Below are positions 1 to 8,759 of a DNA stretch of 64,000 nt, piece by piece. The first letter of the stretch is position 1. Each line of letters opens with the position of its first letter. The notes under the pieces were generated by a model. That model saw only the letters and a list, made by a program, of their open reading frames with translations. It made no database searches and was not told the DNA's origin. The stretch is from Promicromonosporaceae bacterium (GTDB taxonomy: Bacteria; Actinomycetota; Actinomycetes; Actinomycetales; Cellulomonadaceae), in assembly GCA_009783295.1 (NCBI GenBank), contig WRHK01000015.1:1-64000 (forward strand). The letters run 5' to 3'. The position numbers were made by a program, and so were the translations under genes.

Positions 1-1486
1 CACGCAGGGCTTCTGCGGCGTCCGCCCAGCCGCCCGTGATCACGGCGTCGGGGGAGCCGATCGCGGCGAGGTTCGGCACGGATGCGGCGGCCTGGCCGAC
101 GATCGGGCCGATGCCGACGGGGATGATGTGCGTCCCCTCGGTCTTCAGGGTGTTGGCCGCGAAGATCGAGCGCTCGGTCTCCGTGAAGCGCGTCAGGCCG
201 GAGCCGGTGGCGGTGGTGCTCGCGGGGTTGCCGAACACCGTCGGCAGGCCGTCGGTGAAGACGATCGCGATGTCGAAGGCACCGCTTCGCATGCGGGCCT
301 GCCACAGCGCGTCGTCCCAGTTGGTGAACTGGCCGGAGAAGCTGCCCGCGGTCAGGCCGGCGACGGCGTTGCGGAGCTGCTGCGCCTGCGTGGCGAGGCT
401 CAGCGACTGGCCACCGGTCAGCGAGCTGGCGACGGTGCCAAAGCCGAAGATCTCCATGCTGAGCTGCGAACCGTCCAGCGTGTTGATGAACGTCGTCGCC
501 GCGTCACGCACCGTCTGCTGCAGTGCAGCGGTGTTGATCGACGCGGAGTGGTCGATGATCAGCGCGATGTTGAGGGCCCGGCACACGGTCGGCAGCGGCG
601 GGTTGTCGCGGCTGACCGCGAAGTAGCCCGTCGAGCTCTCGAAGCGTGCGGCCGTCGTGCCCGTGTTCGTGCGGTTGCGCATGAACTGGGCACCCGACGT
701 ATAGGTGGTGTTCGCAGCCAGGTCCCCGGACTCGGGCACCCGGAAGGCGTAGTCGCGACCCGTGACCTCCGCGGGATCGGACGTCAGCGGCGCGGTGGCC
801 ATGCGCGGATTCAGGTTCCAGCCGTCCGGAGCGGAGACGCCACGGACGAAGTAGAACGTGCCGTGATCGAGGCCGTCGAACCGGGCGATGCCGTCGGGGC
901 CGGAGGTCGCTGTGTGGACGGGGTCGCCCCCGCTCGCGCTCCTGAACAGGCCGAGCACGACGCCCTCGACGGGCGTCACGGCGAGGGTGTTGCCGGTGTT
1001 CGTGCGGTCACCAGCGACGCGCACATGGATGCTTGTCGTACCGGCGTACGGCTCGATCTCGACAACAGCCGGCTCCGTCGCCGGGGGCGCGGGAGCGCCG
1101 GTCGTGTACTTGGCCGGCCCCTGTGCGGCTGGCTCCTCGGCCGGCTCCTTCGCCTCCTCGCCGACGGCCGGCTCTGGCTCGGCGGGGACGTAGGCCTCGG
1201 CACCGTCGTCGGCGCCATCCTGACCGTCTGCCTCGTCGGCCGGCGACTCTGCCGGGTCGTCGGCGGGCAGCTCGGGGGCGGCCTGGCTCAACAGCTCGTC
1301 GAGCGTGGCCTGGTCGACGGGTACTCCGTCGACCGTTGCGACGTATGGTCCGTCGCCTTCGTCTGGACCAGCCGCCGCATGGGCGGCTACGCCGCCGCCC
1401 GAGATGACAGCTAGCGCTGTGACCGCCGCCATGATCCGGCGGTGCAGCGGCCTGAACAGCCGCTTGGACTTCCCGTGGTGTTTCAT
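1..1486 (-). CDS. VWA-domain cell-surface protein with SpaA-like repeat (C-terminus beyond left edge)
   Basis: Only the first 495 codons are present; the frame runs open through the left edge. The ATG at 1486 has a GGAGG 7 bases upstream. Residues about 1-38 look like a signal peptide (basic start, then MAAVTALAVISGGGVAAHA). An acidic Ala/Glu/Pro linker follows to about residue 125. Next comes a prealbumin/SpaA-like module (VEGVVLGLFRSASGG, GIARFDGLDHGTFYF). A von Willebrand A domain starts near residue 305 with a full MIDAS motif DHSAS at 312-316 and the later FTDG loop, so metal-dependent ligand binding is expected. The architecture resembles pilus-tip or adhesin subunits of Gram-positive bacteria. 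Any LPXTG anchor would lie outside the window. Adhesion is inferred from domains only. Confidence 0.85.
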   Translation of the reverse strand, partial: MKHHGKSKRLFRPLHRRIMAAVTALAVISGGGVAAHAAAGPDEGDGPYVATVDGVPVDQATLDELLSQAAPELPADDPAESPADEADGQDGADDGAEAYVPAEPEPAVGEEAKEPAEEPAAQGPAKYTTGAPAPPATEPAVVEIEPYAGTTSIHVRVAGDRTNTGNTLAVTPVEGVVLGLFRSASGGDPVHTATSGPDGIARFDGLDHGTFYFVRGVSAPDGWNLNPRMATAPLTSDPAEVTGRDYAFRVPESGDLAANTTYTSGAQFMRNRTNTGTTAARFESSTGYFAVSRDNPPLPTVCRALNIALIIDHSASINTAALQQTVRDAATTFINTLDGSQLSMEIFGFGTVASSLTGGQSLSLATQAQQLRNAVAGLTAGSFSGQFTNWDDALWQARMRSGAFDIAIVFTDGLPTVFGNPASTTATGSGLTRFTETERSIFAANTLKTEGTHIIPVGIGPIVGQAAASVPNLAAIGSPDAVITGGWADAAEALR

Positions 1487-1724
1487 GACAAAACCTCCGA
1501 CCAACTCTCCATCGAGCACTGGTCGTGGTCACGCTATTGAGCCGATGCGTCACCCAAGAGGGAATTGCACCTGAGATGCCCTTGGGCTGGCGCATATCGA
1601 ACCATTGCCTAAAAATCCATCGGGCAGACCAAACTCTGGCGATCCCTAGGCGATCTCTTGACTCCCCGTCACCACAAGACGGGTGGCTGGCGCGACAACC
1701 GCACCGCTGCCGGGCGCGCAGGGT

Positions 1725-3230
1725 TCAGTCGCCGAGCGTCCCGGAGAGCCGCGCCATCCGGGCGGCCGTGTCGGCGTTGGCGCCCACGAGGGTGAGCCGC
1801 TTGCCGCGCGCCTCGTACTTGCCCCGCACGGCGTCGAGCGTGGCCACGGCGGAGGCGTCCCACACGTGCGCGCCGGAGAGGTCGACGACGACGTCGTCCG
1901 GGTCGGCGGCGTAGTCGAACTGGTGCACCAGGTCGTTGGACGAGGCGAAGAACAGCTCGCCGGTGACGGCGTAGGTGCGCACGCCGCCGTCGTCCACAGG
2001 CGTGACGGTGGTGAAGTGCGCGACCCGGCGCGCGAACAGCACCATCGCCACCAGCACGCCCGCGATGACGCCGACGGCGAGGTTGTTGGTGGCCACCACG
2101 ACCACCACCGTGGACACCATGACGACCGTCTCGGACCGGGGCATGCGGCGCAGGGTGGACGGCCGCACGGACCGCCAGTCGAACGTCAGCACCGACACCA
2201 TGACCATCACGGCGACGAGCGCGGCCATGGGGATCTGCGCGACGACGTCGCCCAGCCCCACCACCAGCACCAGCACGAACACGCCCGCCATGAACGTGGA
2301 CACGCGCGATCGGCCGCCGGCGCCGCGCACGTTGATGACCGTCTGGCCGATCATCGCGCACACGCCCTGGCCGCCGAACAGCCCGGCGAGCACGTTGGTG
2401 ACGCCCAGCCCCCACGCCTCGCGCGTCTTGTCCGAGCGGGTGTCGGTGACGTCGTCGACCACCTTGGCGGTGAGCAGCGACTCGAGCAGCCCGACCAGCG
2501 CCATGCCGGCCACGTACGGGGCCACGATCCGCAGCGTCTCCCAGGTCGCGGGCACGTGCGGCACCAGCAGCGACGGGAGCGACTGCGGCAGCGAGCCCTC
2601 GTCGCCCACGGTGGGCACGTCGATGCCGCCGGCCACGGTCACCACGGTGAGCAGCACGATCGCCACGAGCGGCGCCGGGACCACACGCGTCACGCGCGGG
2701 AACAGCACGACGACGGCGATGCCGGCCACCACCAGCGGGTACACGGCCCACGGCACGTGCACCAGGTGCCGGGTCTGCGACCAGAAGATGAGGATGGCCA
2801 GCCCGTTGACGAACCCGACCATCACCGACCGCGGGATGAACCGCATGAGCCGCGCGACGCCCAGCACCCCGAGCACCACCTGGAGCAGCCCGCTGAGCAC
2901 GACGGCGACGATGAGGTAGTCCGTGCCGTGGTCGCGCACCAGGGGCACGGCCACCAGCGCCACCGAGCCCGCGGCGGCCGAGACCATCGCCCGCCGCCCG
3001 CCCAGGAACGCGATCGCCACGGCGCCCACGAAGCTCGAGAACAGCCCCAGCCGCGGGTCCACGCCCAGCACGATGGAGAACGCCGTCGCCTCCGGGATCA
3101 GCGCGAACGCCGTCACCAGGCCGGCCAGCACCTCGACCCGCAGCAGGCGCGGAGAGCGCAGCACGGCCCGGACGCTCGCGGGGTCGTGCTGCGTGCGGGC
3201 GCGGTCGAGCGTCACAGGAGCGGTGGGCAT
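1725..3230 (-). CDS. SulP family anion transporter with STAS domain
   Basis: A 501-residue membrane protein of usual SulP length. The N-terminal part (LRVEVLAGLVTAFALIPEATAF) is the typical first-helix region of the sulfate permease family. About ten hydrophobic segments follow, then a C-terminal cytoplasmic STAS domain over roughly the last 110 residues (VRTYAVTGELFFASSNDL, VVDLSGAHVWDASAV). SulP proteins move sulfate, bicarbonate or other anions across the plasma membrane; the substrate cannot be read here. The frame is open further upstream, but ATG 3230 is chosen because homology begins there and the divergent APC gene starts at 3277. A GAGAAT hexamer 6 bases upstream of the ATG could be the -10 of a leaderless transcript. 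Confidence 0.88.
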   Translation of the reverse strand: MPTAPVTLDRARTQHDPASVRAVLRSPRLLRVEVLAGLVTAFALIPEATAFSIVLGVDPRLGLFSSFVGAVAIAFLGGRRAMVSAAAGSVALVAVPLVRDHGTDYLIVAVVLSGLLQVVLGVLGVARLMRFIPRSVMVGFVNGLAILIFWSQTRHLVHVPWAVYPLVVAGIAVVVLFPRVTRVVPAPLVAIVLLTVVTVAGGIDVPTVGDEGSLPQSLPSLLVPHVPATWETLRIVAPYVAGMALVGLLESLLTAKVVDDVTDTRSDKTREAWGLGVTNVLAGLFGGQGVCAMIGQTVINVRGAGGRSRVSTFMAGVFVLVLVVGLGDVVAQIPMAALVAVMVMVSVLTFDWRSVRPSTLRRMPRSETVVMVSTVVVVVATNNLAVGVIAGVLVAMVLFARRVAHFTTVTPVDDGGVRTYAVTGELFFASSNDLVHQFDYAADPDDVVVDLSGAHVWDASAVATLDAVRGKYEARGKRLTLVGANADTAARMARLSGTLGD

Positions 3231-3276
3231 GCGCGCATTCTCCCCCGCGTTCACCTGCGCCCAGCACAATGCGGCG

Positions 3277-4569
3277 GTGACCACTCTCGCGCGCCGCCTC
3301 AGCACCACCGACGCCGTCGTCGTCGGCCTCGGCTCGATGATCGGCGCGGGGGTGTTCGCCGCCTTCTCCCCCGCCGCGCGGGCCGTGCTGCCCACCGGCA
3401 CAGGGTGGGCGCTGATCGTCGCGCTCGCGATGGCGGCGGCGGTCGCGTTCGCCAACGCGACGTCGTCGGCCCAGCTCGCCGCGCAGTACCCCGTCGCGGG
3501 CGGCACGTACGTGTACGGCCGCGAGCGCCTCGGCGAGTGGTGGGGCTTCGTGGCCGGCTGGGGGTTCGTGATCGGCAAGACGGCGAGCTGCGCGGCGATG
3601 GCGCTGACGTTCGCGACGTACGCGGTGCCGGACGCCTCGCCGACGTGGGTGCGGCGCCTGGTGGCGGCGCTCGCGGTGGTGGCGCTGGCGACGGTCAACT
3701 ACCGCGGCATCACGCGGACGGCTCGGGTGGCGCGGTGGCTGCTGCTGGTGACGGGGCTGGCGCTGGCGACCACGCTGGTGGTGGCGTGGGTGGGGCGCGG
3801 GTCGGCGGTGGTCGAGGGTCCCGCGGGGCTGGTGTCGGGGGGCGCGACCGGCGTGGGCACCCTGCACGGCGTGCTCCAGGCCGGCGGCCTGCTGTTCTTC
3901 GCCTTCGCCGGGTACGCCCGCGTCGCGACCCTTGGCGAGGAGGTGCGGAACCCTCGGAAGAGCATCCCGCGGGCCATCGGTATCGCCCTGGCCATCACGG
4001 TGGTCGTGTACGTGCTGGTCGCCGTCACGCTGCTCGGCACCCTGGGCCTCGCCGGCGCCGCGGGCGCCCCGGCTCCCCTGGCGGCCGCCGTCGACCTGAC
4101 GTCCGCCGCGTCGTGGGCGTCGCCCGTGGTGCGCGTCGGCGCGACGACCGCCTCGCTCGGCGCGCTGCTGGCCCTCGTGGCCGGCGTCGGGCGCACCGCG
4201 CTGGCGATGGCGCGCGAGGGCGACCTGCCCCGCCCGCTCGACGCCGTGCACCCGCGGTTCCACGTGCCGCACCGGGCCGAGGTGGTGCTCGCGGCGATCG
4301 TCGTGCTGCTGGTGCTGACCGTGGACCTGCGCGGGGCCATCGGCTTCTCGAGCTTCGGGGTGCTCGTCTACTACCTGGTGGCGAACCTCGCGGCATGGAC
4401 CCAGACGGGCACCGACCGGCTCTACCCGCGGGCGCTGCAGGCGTTCGGCGCCGCCGCGTGCGTGGTGCTCGCGCTGGCGCTGCCGTGGCAGTCGGTGGTG
4501 TCCGGGGCGGCCGTGCTGGCGGTGGGCGTGGTGCTGCGCCTGGTCATCCTGCGGCGCCGGACGCGCTGA
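3277..4569 (+). CDS. APC family amino acid/amine permease
   Basis: A 430-residue integral membrane protein with about twelve hydrophobic segments. The first helix carries the glycine-rich APC signature GLGSMIGAGVF, the unwound substrate-binding helix of this family, and the region around YPVAGGTYVYGRERLGEWWGF is typical of APC helix 3. It probably imports amino acids or amines by proton coupling; the substrate is unknown. GTG 3277 is chosen because homology starts there and no good Shine-Dalgarno precedes it. A CACAAT hexamer at 3265-3270 lies 6 bases upstream, so a leaderless transcript is likely. It diverges from the SulP gene by 46 bp, and its last 26 bp overlap the converging lyase gene. 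Confidence 0.86.
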   Translation: MTTLARRLSTTDAVVVGLGSMIGAGVFAAFSPAARAVLPTGTGWALIVALAMAAAVAFANATSSAQLAAQYPVAGGTYVYGRERLGEWWGFVAGWGFVIGKTASCAAMALTFATYAVPDASPTWVRRLVAALAVVALATVNYRGITRTARVARWLLLVTGLALATTLVVAWVGRGSAVVEGPAGLVSGGATGVGTLHGVLQAGGLLFFAFAGYARVATLGEEVRNPRKSIPRAIGIALAITVVVYVLVAVTLLGTLGLAGAAGAPAPLAAAVDLTSAASWASPVVRVGATTASLGALLALVAGVGRTALAMAREGDLPRPLDAVHPRFHVPHRAEVVLAAIVVLLVLTVDLRGAIGFSSFGVLVYYLVANLAAWTQTGTDRLYPRALQAFGAAACVVLALALPWQSVVSGAAVLAVGVVLRLVILRRRTR

Positions 4570-5929
4570 GCAGGCGGTCGGCGACCTCGTCGGCGAGCTG
4601 GGCCATGTACCGCGCGATCGGCACGGACCGGCCCAGGTACCCGCTCGGGTCGAGCAGCCCCCGCACCTCGTCGACCGTGAACGCGTCCATGACCACGGGG
4701 TCCTGGCTGAGCAGGTCGAGGAAGGGTGTGTCGGTGACCGCGGACTTCTGGGCCACCTCGTAGACGATCTCGTGGGCGCGCTGGCGGCCGATCTTCTCGC
4801 CGAGCGCCAGCATGAGCGACTCCGACCCGATCATCCCGGCCGACAGGCTCAGGTTGGCCCGCATGCGCGCGGCGTCGAGCTCCAGCCCGGCGAGCACCAC
4901 GTCGAGCCGCGTGAGCATGTCGCCCGCCAGCACGGTGGCCGACGCCGACACGTCCTCGAGCAGGGCGGTCATGGCCCCGTTGGCCTCGTGGTCGTGGAGC
5001 ATCGACTCCAGCGCGGGGGCGGCCAGGGCGCGCACCTCGGCCGACATCGTCAGCATGTCGAGCACCAGCTGCGGGTTGCGCTTGTGCGGCATGGTCGACG
5101 ACCCGACGGTGCCCTCGGGGATGGGCTCGAACGCCTCGCCGAACTCCGGCTGCATGAGCGCGTAGACGTCCTTGGCGATCTTGCCGATGGTGCCCGCCAC
5201 CTGCGCCAGCACCAGCACGTACTCGACGATGCCGTCGTTGATGGCACGCGACGGCACCCGCATGGGGTGCAGCCCGAGCCGCCGCGCCACGCCGGCCTCG
5301 ATCTCCCGCCCCGCCGACCCGAACGACGCGAACGTGCCGACGGCGCCGCCCATGAGCACGCAGAACAGGCGCTCCTCGAGGCGTTCGAGCCGGTCGGCGT
5401 GCGCGATGAGCTCGTCCATCCACGTGGCCACCTTGAAGCCGAAGGTGATGGGGACGGCGTGCTGGGAGTGCGTGCGGCCTGCGAGCGGCAGCTCGGCCGA
5501 CCGGCGTGCCTGCGCCGCCCCCGCCCGCAACGCCAGGCCCACGAGCTGCTTGATGCGGCGGTGGGCGTCGCGCAGCACCAGCACGTCGGCGGTCTGCGTG
5601 ATGTTCTGCGTGGTGGCGCCCCAGTGCACCCAGCCGCCGTGCTGCGTGCCGACGACGCGCGCGAACTCCTCGATGAGCGGCACCAGCGGGTGGCTCGCCT
5701 CCGTGGTGGCGGCCACCACGCGCTTGAGGTCGAGCTTCTCCAGCCGGGCCGTGAGCGCGATCGCCTTGGCCGCCTCGCGCGGGATCAGGCCGGCGTCGGC
5801 CTCCGCGAGCGCCAGGGCGGCCTCGACGTCGAGCCGTGCCTGCCAGCGGTGCTCGCGCGAGAAGAGCTGCGCGATCCCCGGGTCGGGCACGCGGCCCTCG
5901 GTGAACCGCCCGAACGGTGCGACGATCAC
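4544..5929 (-). CDS. Fumarase/aspartase superfamily lyase, PcaB or adenylosuccinate-lyase-like
   Basis: A 461-residue protein of the class II fumarase/argininosuccinase superfamily. The signature GSSTMPHKRNP lies at residues 276-286, where these enzymes carry the catalytic serine loop, and a conserved TTQNITQTADVLVLRD segment lies near residue 105. The pattern is closest to 3-carboxy-cis,cis-muconate cycloisomerase (PcaB) and adenylosuccinate-lyase-like proteins. No aromatic-degradation or purine gene lies nearby, so the reaction is not assigned. GTG 5929 is preferred over GTG 5938 because GGAGG sits 8 bases before it. The 3' end overlaps the APC permease gene tail to tail by 26 bp. Confidence 0.82.
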   Translation of the reverse strand: MIVAPFGRFTEGRVPDPGIAQLFSREHRWQARLDVEAALALAEADAGLIPREAAKAIALTARLEKLDLKRVVAATTEASHPLVPLIEEFARVVGTQHGGWVHWGATTQNITQTADVLVLRDAHRRIKQLVGLALRAGAAQARRSAELPLAGRTHSQHAVPITFGFKVATWMDELIAHADRLERLEERLFCVLMGGAVGTFASFGSAGREIEAGVARRLGLHPMRVPSRAINDGIVEYVLVLAQVAGTIGKIAKDVYALMQPEFGEAFEPIPEGTVGSSTMPHKRNPQLVLDMLTMSAEVRALAAPALESMLHDHEANGAMTALLEDVSASATVLAGDMLTRLDVVLAGLELDAARMRANLSLSAGMIGSESLMLALGEKIGRQRAHEIVYEVAQKSAVTDTPFLDLLSQDPVVMDAFTVDEVRGLLDPSGYLGRSVPIARYMAQLADEVADRLLSASGAAG

Positions 5930-6023
5930 GGCCCCCACCTCCAGTCCGGCCCCGGTGCGCGTGTCGGTGCCCGGGTGCAGTGTTTCACCAGGCGCCGCGG
6001 GGGCGCCGCGAGAGGGGACGGAC

Positions 6024-6755
6024 ATGGTTGAGGCAGGCGGAGTCGGCACGCTGGTGGCGGTGGTGATCGACGTGCCCGACGTCGCGGAGGGCGTGGCGTT
6101 CTGGACGGAGCTCCTGGACGCGCACGTCGCCTTCGAGGCCGGGTACACGGCGCTGGCGACCCCGAACGGCTGGCAGCTGGGGATCCAGGCGGCCCCGAAC
6201 CTGGTCCAGGCCGAGTGGCCCGGCCAGGAGCACCCGCAGCAGCTGCACCTCGACCTGCGCGTGCCCGACCTCGCCGCCGCCACCGAGCACGCCGTGGCCC
6301 TCGGGGCGACGCTGCTGCGCGAGAACGCCACCTGGAACACGCTCGCCGACCCGGCCGGCCACCCGTTCGACCTGTGCCTCAGCGACGAGGTGGAGAGCAC
6401 CACGATCTGGGGCGTCACGTTCGACGTGCCCGACGCCGCCGCCGCGGTCCGGTTCTGGAGCGGGGTGCTGGGCGACGAGATCGCGTACGAGGGCGACGGC
6501 ATGGCGATGCTCGGCGGCCCTCGCACGGTGATGTTCCAGCAGGTCGAGGGCTACAACGCCCCGGCGTGGCCGGACCCGGAGCGCCCGCAGCAGCTGCACG
6601 TCGACGTGTGGGTCACCGACACGGACCCTGACGACGCCGAGAAGGTCGTCGTCGCGCTCGGTGCCCGGCGGCTGGCCGACGGCGACGGGTCGTACCGGGT
6701 GTTCGCCGACCCGGCGGGCCACACCTTCTGCCTGGGCTGGCCCACGGAGGCGTAG
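6024..6755 (+). CDS. VOC (glyoxalase/bleomycin-resistance fold) protein, two tandem modules
   Basis: A 243-residue soluble protein made of two repeats of the vicinal-oxygen-chelate fold. Each half has the recurring pattern of a beta strand, an AVxFW-type helix, a QLHxDxxV strand and a DPAGHxFxLC strand (LADPAGHPFDLCL near residue 117, FADPAGHTFCLGW near the end). The QQLHLDL and QQLHVDV segments mark equivalent strands. Such actinobacterial VOC proteins are often annotated as glyoxalase-like, but no specific substrate can be assigned. ATG 6024 has AGAGGGGA about 6 bases upstream. It diverges from the lyase gene by 94 bp. Confidence 0.85.
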   Translation: MVEAGGVGTLVAVVIDVPDVAEGVAFWTELLDAHVAFEAGYTALATPNGWQLGIQAAPNLVQAEWPGQEHPQQLHLDLRVPDLAAATEHAVALGATLLRENATWNTLADPAGHPFDLCLSDEVESTTIWGVTFDVPDAAAAVRFWSGVLGDEIAYEGDGMAMLGGPRTVMFQQVEGYNAPAWPDPERPQQLHVDVWVTDTDPDDAEKVVVALGARRLADGDGSYRVFADPAGHTFCLGWPTEA

Positions 6756-6824
6756 TTCACCTGCCACGCCGGGTGACGGGCGGGGCCGGTCTACCCCACA
6801 CTGTGCGGTGCCGAAGGAGGCACT

Positions 6825-7406
6825 ATGACCGATCCGTACCCCCCGTCCCCGGTGGGGCAGCCCGCGCCCGTCCCGCCACCGACGCCCTATGCGGCGCCCT
6901 ACCCGTACCTGAACCCGTACGGGCCGCCGGCCGGGCCGCCCGGGCCGCCGGTCCCGCCGCCCGGGCTCACGGACGGCGTGAGCGTCGCGGCGCTGGTCAC
7001 GGGCCTGGTGGGGCTGGGTCCGGTGGCGCTGGGTCTCGGCATCGCCGGCACCGTCCGCACGTCGCGGGCGTACCGGCGCGGCAAGGGGATGGCGATCGCC
7101 GGCATCATCATCGGCGGCCTTCAGGTGCTCGCGTACACGGTGGCCATCACGGTGGGCATCACCACTGCCTCCCTGGGCGACACGGGCGGCGGGTCGAACG
7201 GCCCCGCCCCGGAGTCCGGCTCGCACTACGGCGACAACTCCGTGCTCGACCGGCTCTGGGACAAGTGCGCCGCCGGCGACATGGCGTCGTGCGACGACCT
7301 CTACTTCCTGTCCGACGACGGCACCGACTACGAGAACTTCGGCCTCACGTGCGGAAACCGCACCGATGGCAACGAGTACTGCGTGGAGACCGAGTCGAGC
7401 ACCTGA
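6825..7406 (+). CDS. Proline-rich membrane protein with DUF4190-like core
   Basis: A 193-residue protein. The first 48 residues are Pro/Tyr-rich (PPxPY-type repeats) and probably cytosolic and disordered. Two hydrophobic segments follow (VAALVTGLVGLGPVALGLGI and MAIAGIIIGGLQVLAYTVAI) flanking RTSRAYRRGKG, the usual DUF4190 arrangement. The C-terminal 70 residues are acidic with four cysteines (DKCAAGDMASCDDLYF, LTCGN, EYCVE), suggesting disulfides in an extracytoplasmic tail. The function is unknown. A strong AAGGAGG sits 5 bases before the ATG. The stop abuts the converging gene ending at 7407 with no spacer. Confidence 0.82.
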   Translation: MTDPYPPSPVGQPAPVPPPTPYAAPYPYLNPYGPPAGPPGPPVPPPGLTDGVSVAALVTGLVGLGPVALGLGIAGTVRTSRAYRRGKGMAIAGIIIGGLQVLAYTVAITVGITTASLGDTGGGSNGPAPESGSHYGDNSVLDRLWDKCAAGDMASCDDLYFLSDDGTDYENFGLTCGNRTDGNEYCVETESST

Positions 7407-8054
7407 TCAGGAGCGCGTCACCAGCGCGGGGTGCCGCGGGTCGTCGCACCGCACCACGACGTCGGCCGCGCGCTCCGGGGCCACCTCGCGCCGGTACCTG
7501 TCGTACGCGGCGAGCTGCCACGCGTCGTCGAGCGGGGTGCCGCGCGTCTCGGCGGGCCGCGTGAGCGCCAGGTGCACGCTGAGATCGACGTCGAGCCAGA
7601 GCCCCAGCGCGAGCGACCCGTCGAGCACGACGACCGTGCCGGGTGGCGCGTCGGCGTAGGCGGCGCGCGTGGACCGGTCGGTCACCGGGTCGCGCAGCGT
7701 GGGCAGGTACCGGCCCTGGTCGACGGCCGCCGTCAGCACCTCGCGGTTGAGGGCGCCGGCGTCGACCCACCCGTCCAGCAGCGAGTCGGGGTCGCGGCGG
7801 CCGTGCTCCAGCCGCAGCGACGCGGGCCGCAGGAAGTCGCGCGTGCGCACGCGGGCGACGGGCCGCCCGGCGGCGCGCAGCGGCTCCACGAGCGCGTCCG
7901 CGAGCGCCTCCGGCCGGGTTGCCGGGTGCCCGTCCACGAGCACGCGGACGGTGCCGGCCGACCCGGTGATCCTGTCGACCAACCGTGAAATCAGGCCTTC
8001 GACACTCAGGGGTTCCACGCGCACCGCGCCATGCTGCCACGCATGCGAGGGCAT
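7407..8054 (-). CDS. Uridine-kinase-like protein with degenerate P-loop
   Basis: A 215-residue protein resembling the actinobacterial proteins annotated as uridine kinase. The nucleoside-kinase core is visible: a strand leading to VDGHPATRPEA (residues 40-50), TRDFLRPASLRLEHGRRDPDS as the substrate-site region, DPVTDRST, and VVVLDGSLAL for the Walker B-like strand. At the P-loop position, the usual GxxGSGKS/T is replaced by GHPATRPEA, lacking both the lysine and the glycines. Either it binds nucleotide differently or it is not a kinase. ATG 8054 gives the longest plausible protein; GTG 8024 is an alternative. It diverges from the response regulator by 39 bp. Confidence 0.7.
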   Translation of the reverse strand: MPSHAWQHGAVRVEPLSVEGLISRLVDRITGSAGTVRVLVDGHPATRPEALADALVEPLRAAGRPVARVRTRDFLRPASLRLEHGRRDPDSLLDGWVDAGALNREVLTAAVDQGRYLPTLRDPVTDRSTRAAYADAPPGTVVVLDGSLALGLWLDVDLSVHLALTRPAETRGTPLDDAWQLAAYDRYRREVAPERAADVVVRCDDPRHPALVTRS

Positions 8055-8081
8055 CCGATGCCTGGCGCGTGACCTCCGCCA

Positions 8082-8093
8082 TACCATCGCAGG
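8082..8093 (+). promoter_or_regulatory. Putative leaderless promoter -10 of the response regulator
   Basis: TACCAT (8082-8087) fits the actinobacterial TANNNT -10 consensus and ends 6 bases before ATG 8094. No Shine-Dalgarno lies between, so transcription probably starts at or next to the start codon. No clear -35 was seen. Confidence 0.45.
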
Positions 8094-8759
8094 ATGACTG
8101 ATCAGGTGGTCCGGGTCGGCATCGTCGAGGACGAGGCGCTCATGCGCGGCATGCTCGAGCAGACGTTGGCATCGGAGACGAACCTCCGCGTCGTGCACTC
8201 CGTGCCCGGCGCCACCGAGGCGCGCCTGGTGTTCACGCCCGGGTCGGTCGACGTGGCGCTCCTGGACGTGCACCTTCCCGACGGCAACGGCGTCGCGCTG
8301 GGCGTGCAGCTGCAGCGCCAGGACCCCGACCTCGCCGTCATGCTGCTGTCGTCCGAGGACGTCATGGGGCTGTTCTCCTCCGTTCAGGAGGAGGCGCCGC
8401 GCCCGTGGAGCTACCTGAGCAAGAGGTCGAGCTTCGCGCGTGACGTGCTGGTGCGTGCCGTCGCCGCGACCGCCGAGGGGCAGGTCGTCATCGACCCGTA
8501 CCTGGTGCAGCGCTCGGAGCCGCGCAGCGGGTCCGCCGTCGCCGACCTGACGCCCGCGCAGTTCGGCGTGCTGCGCCTCGTGGCCGAGGGCCTGTCGAAC
8601 CAGGCCGCCGCCGAGCGCCTCGGCATCAACACGCGCTCCGTGGAGAGCCACCTCAAGTCGATCTATCAGCGCCTGGGGATCGACGGCGACGGCAGCAACC
8701 GGCGCGTCGCCGCCGTGCTCGCGTTCATCGAGCAGACCGGGCGGTCGTGGCGGACCTGA
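8094..8759 (+). CDS. Two-component response regulator, LuxR/NarL type
   Basis: A 221-residue protein. The receiver domain (about 6-125) has the acidic pocket VEDE, phospho-acceptor Asp58 in VALLDVHLPDG, the conserved Ser in LLSSED and Lys in YLSKRSS. The C-terminal LuxR-type HTH (about 150-215) shows LTPAQFGVLRLVAEGLSNQA and the recognition helix region NTRSVESHLKSIYQRLG. It should bind DNA when phosphorylated by the kinase encoded directly downstream. Its stop overlaps the kinase start as TGATG, implying translational coupling. Confidence 0.93.
   Translation: MTDQVVRVGIVEDEALMRGMLEQTLASETNLRVVHSVPGATEARLVFTPGSVDVALLDVHLPDGNGVALGVQLQRQDPDLAVMLLSSEDVMGLFSSVQEEAPRPWSYLSKRSSFARDVLVRAVAATAEGQVVIDPYLVQRSEPRSGSAVADLTPAQFGVLRLVAEGLSNQAAAERLGINTRSVESHLKSIYQRLGIDGDGSNRRVAAVLAFIEQTGRSWRT

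Noticed and set aside
4544-5929. Housekeeping adenylosuccinate lyase PurB
   Set aside because: It has the superfamily signature, but the N-terminal pattern is closer to PcaB-like lyases and no purine gene is adjacent; kept as a general lyase.
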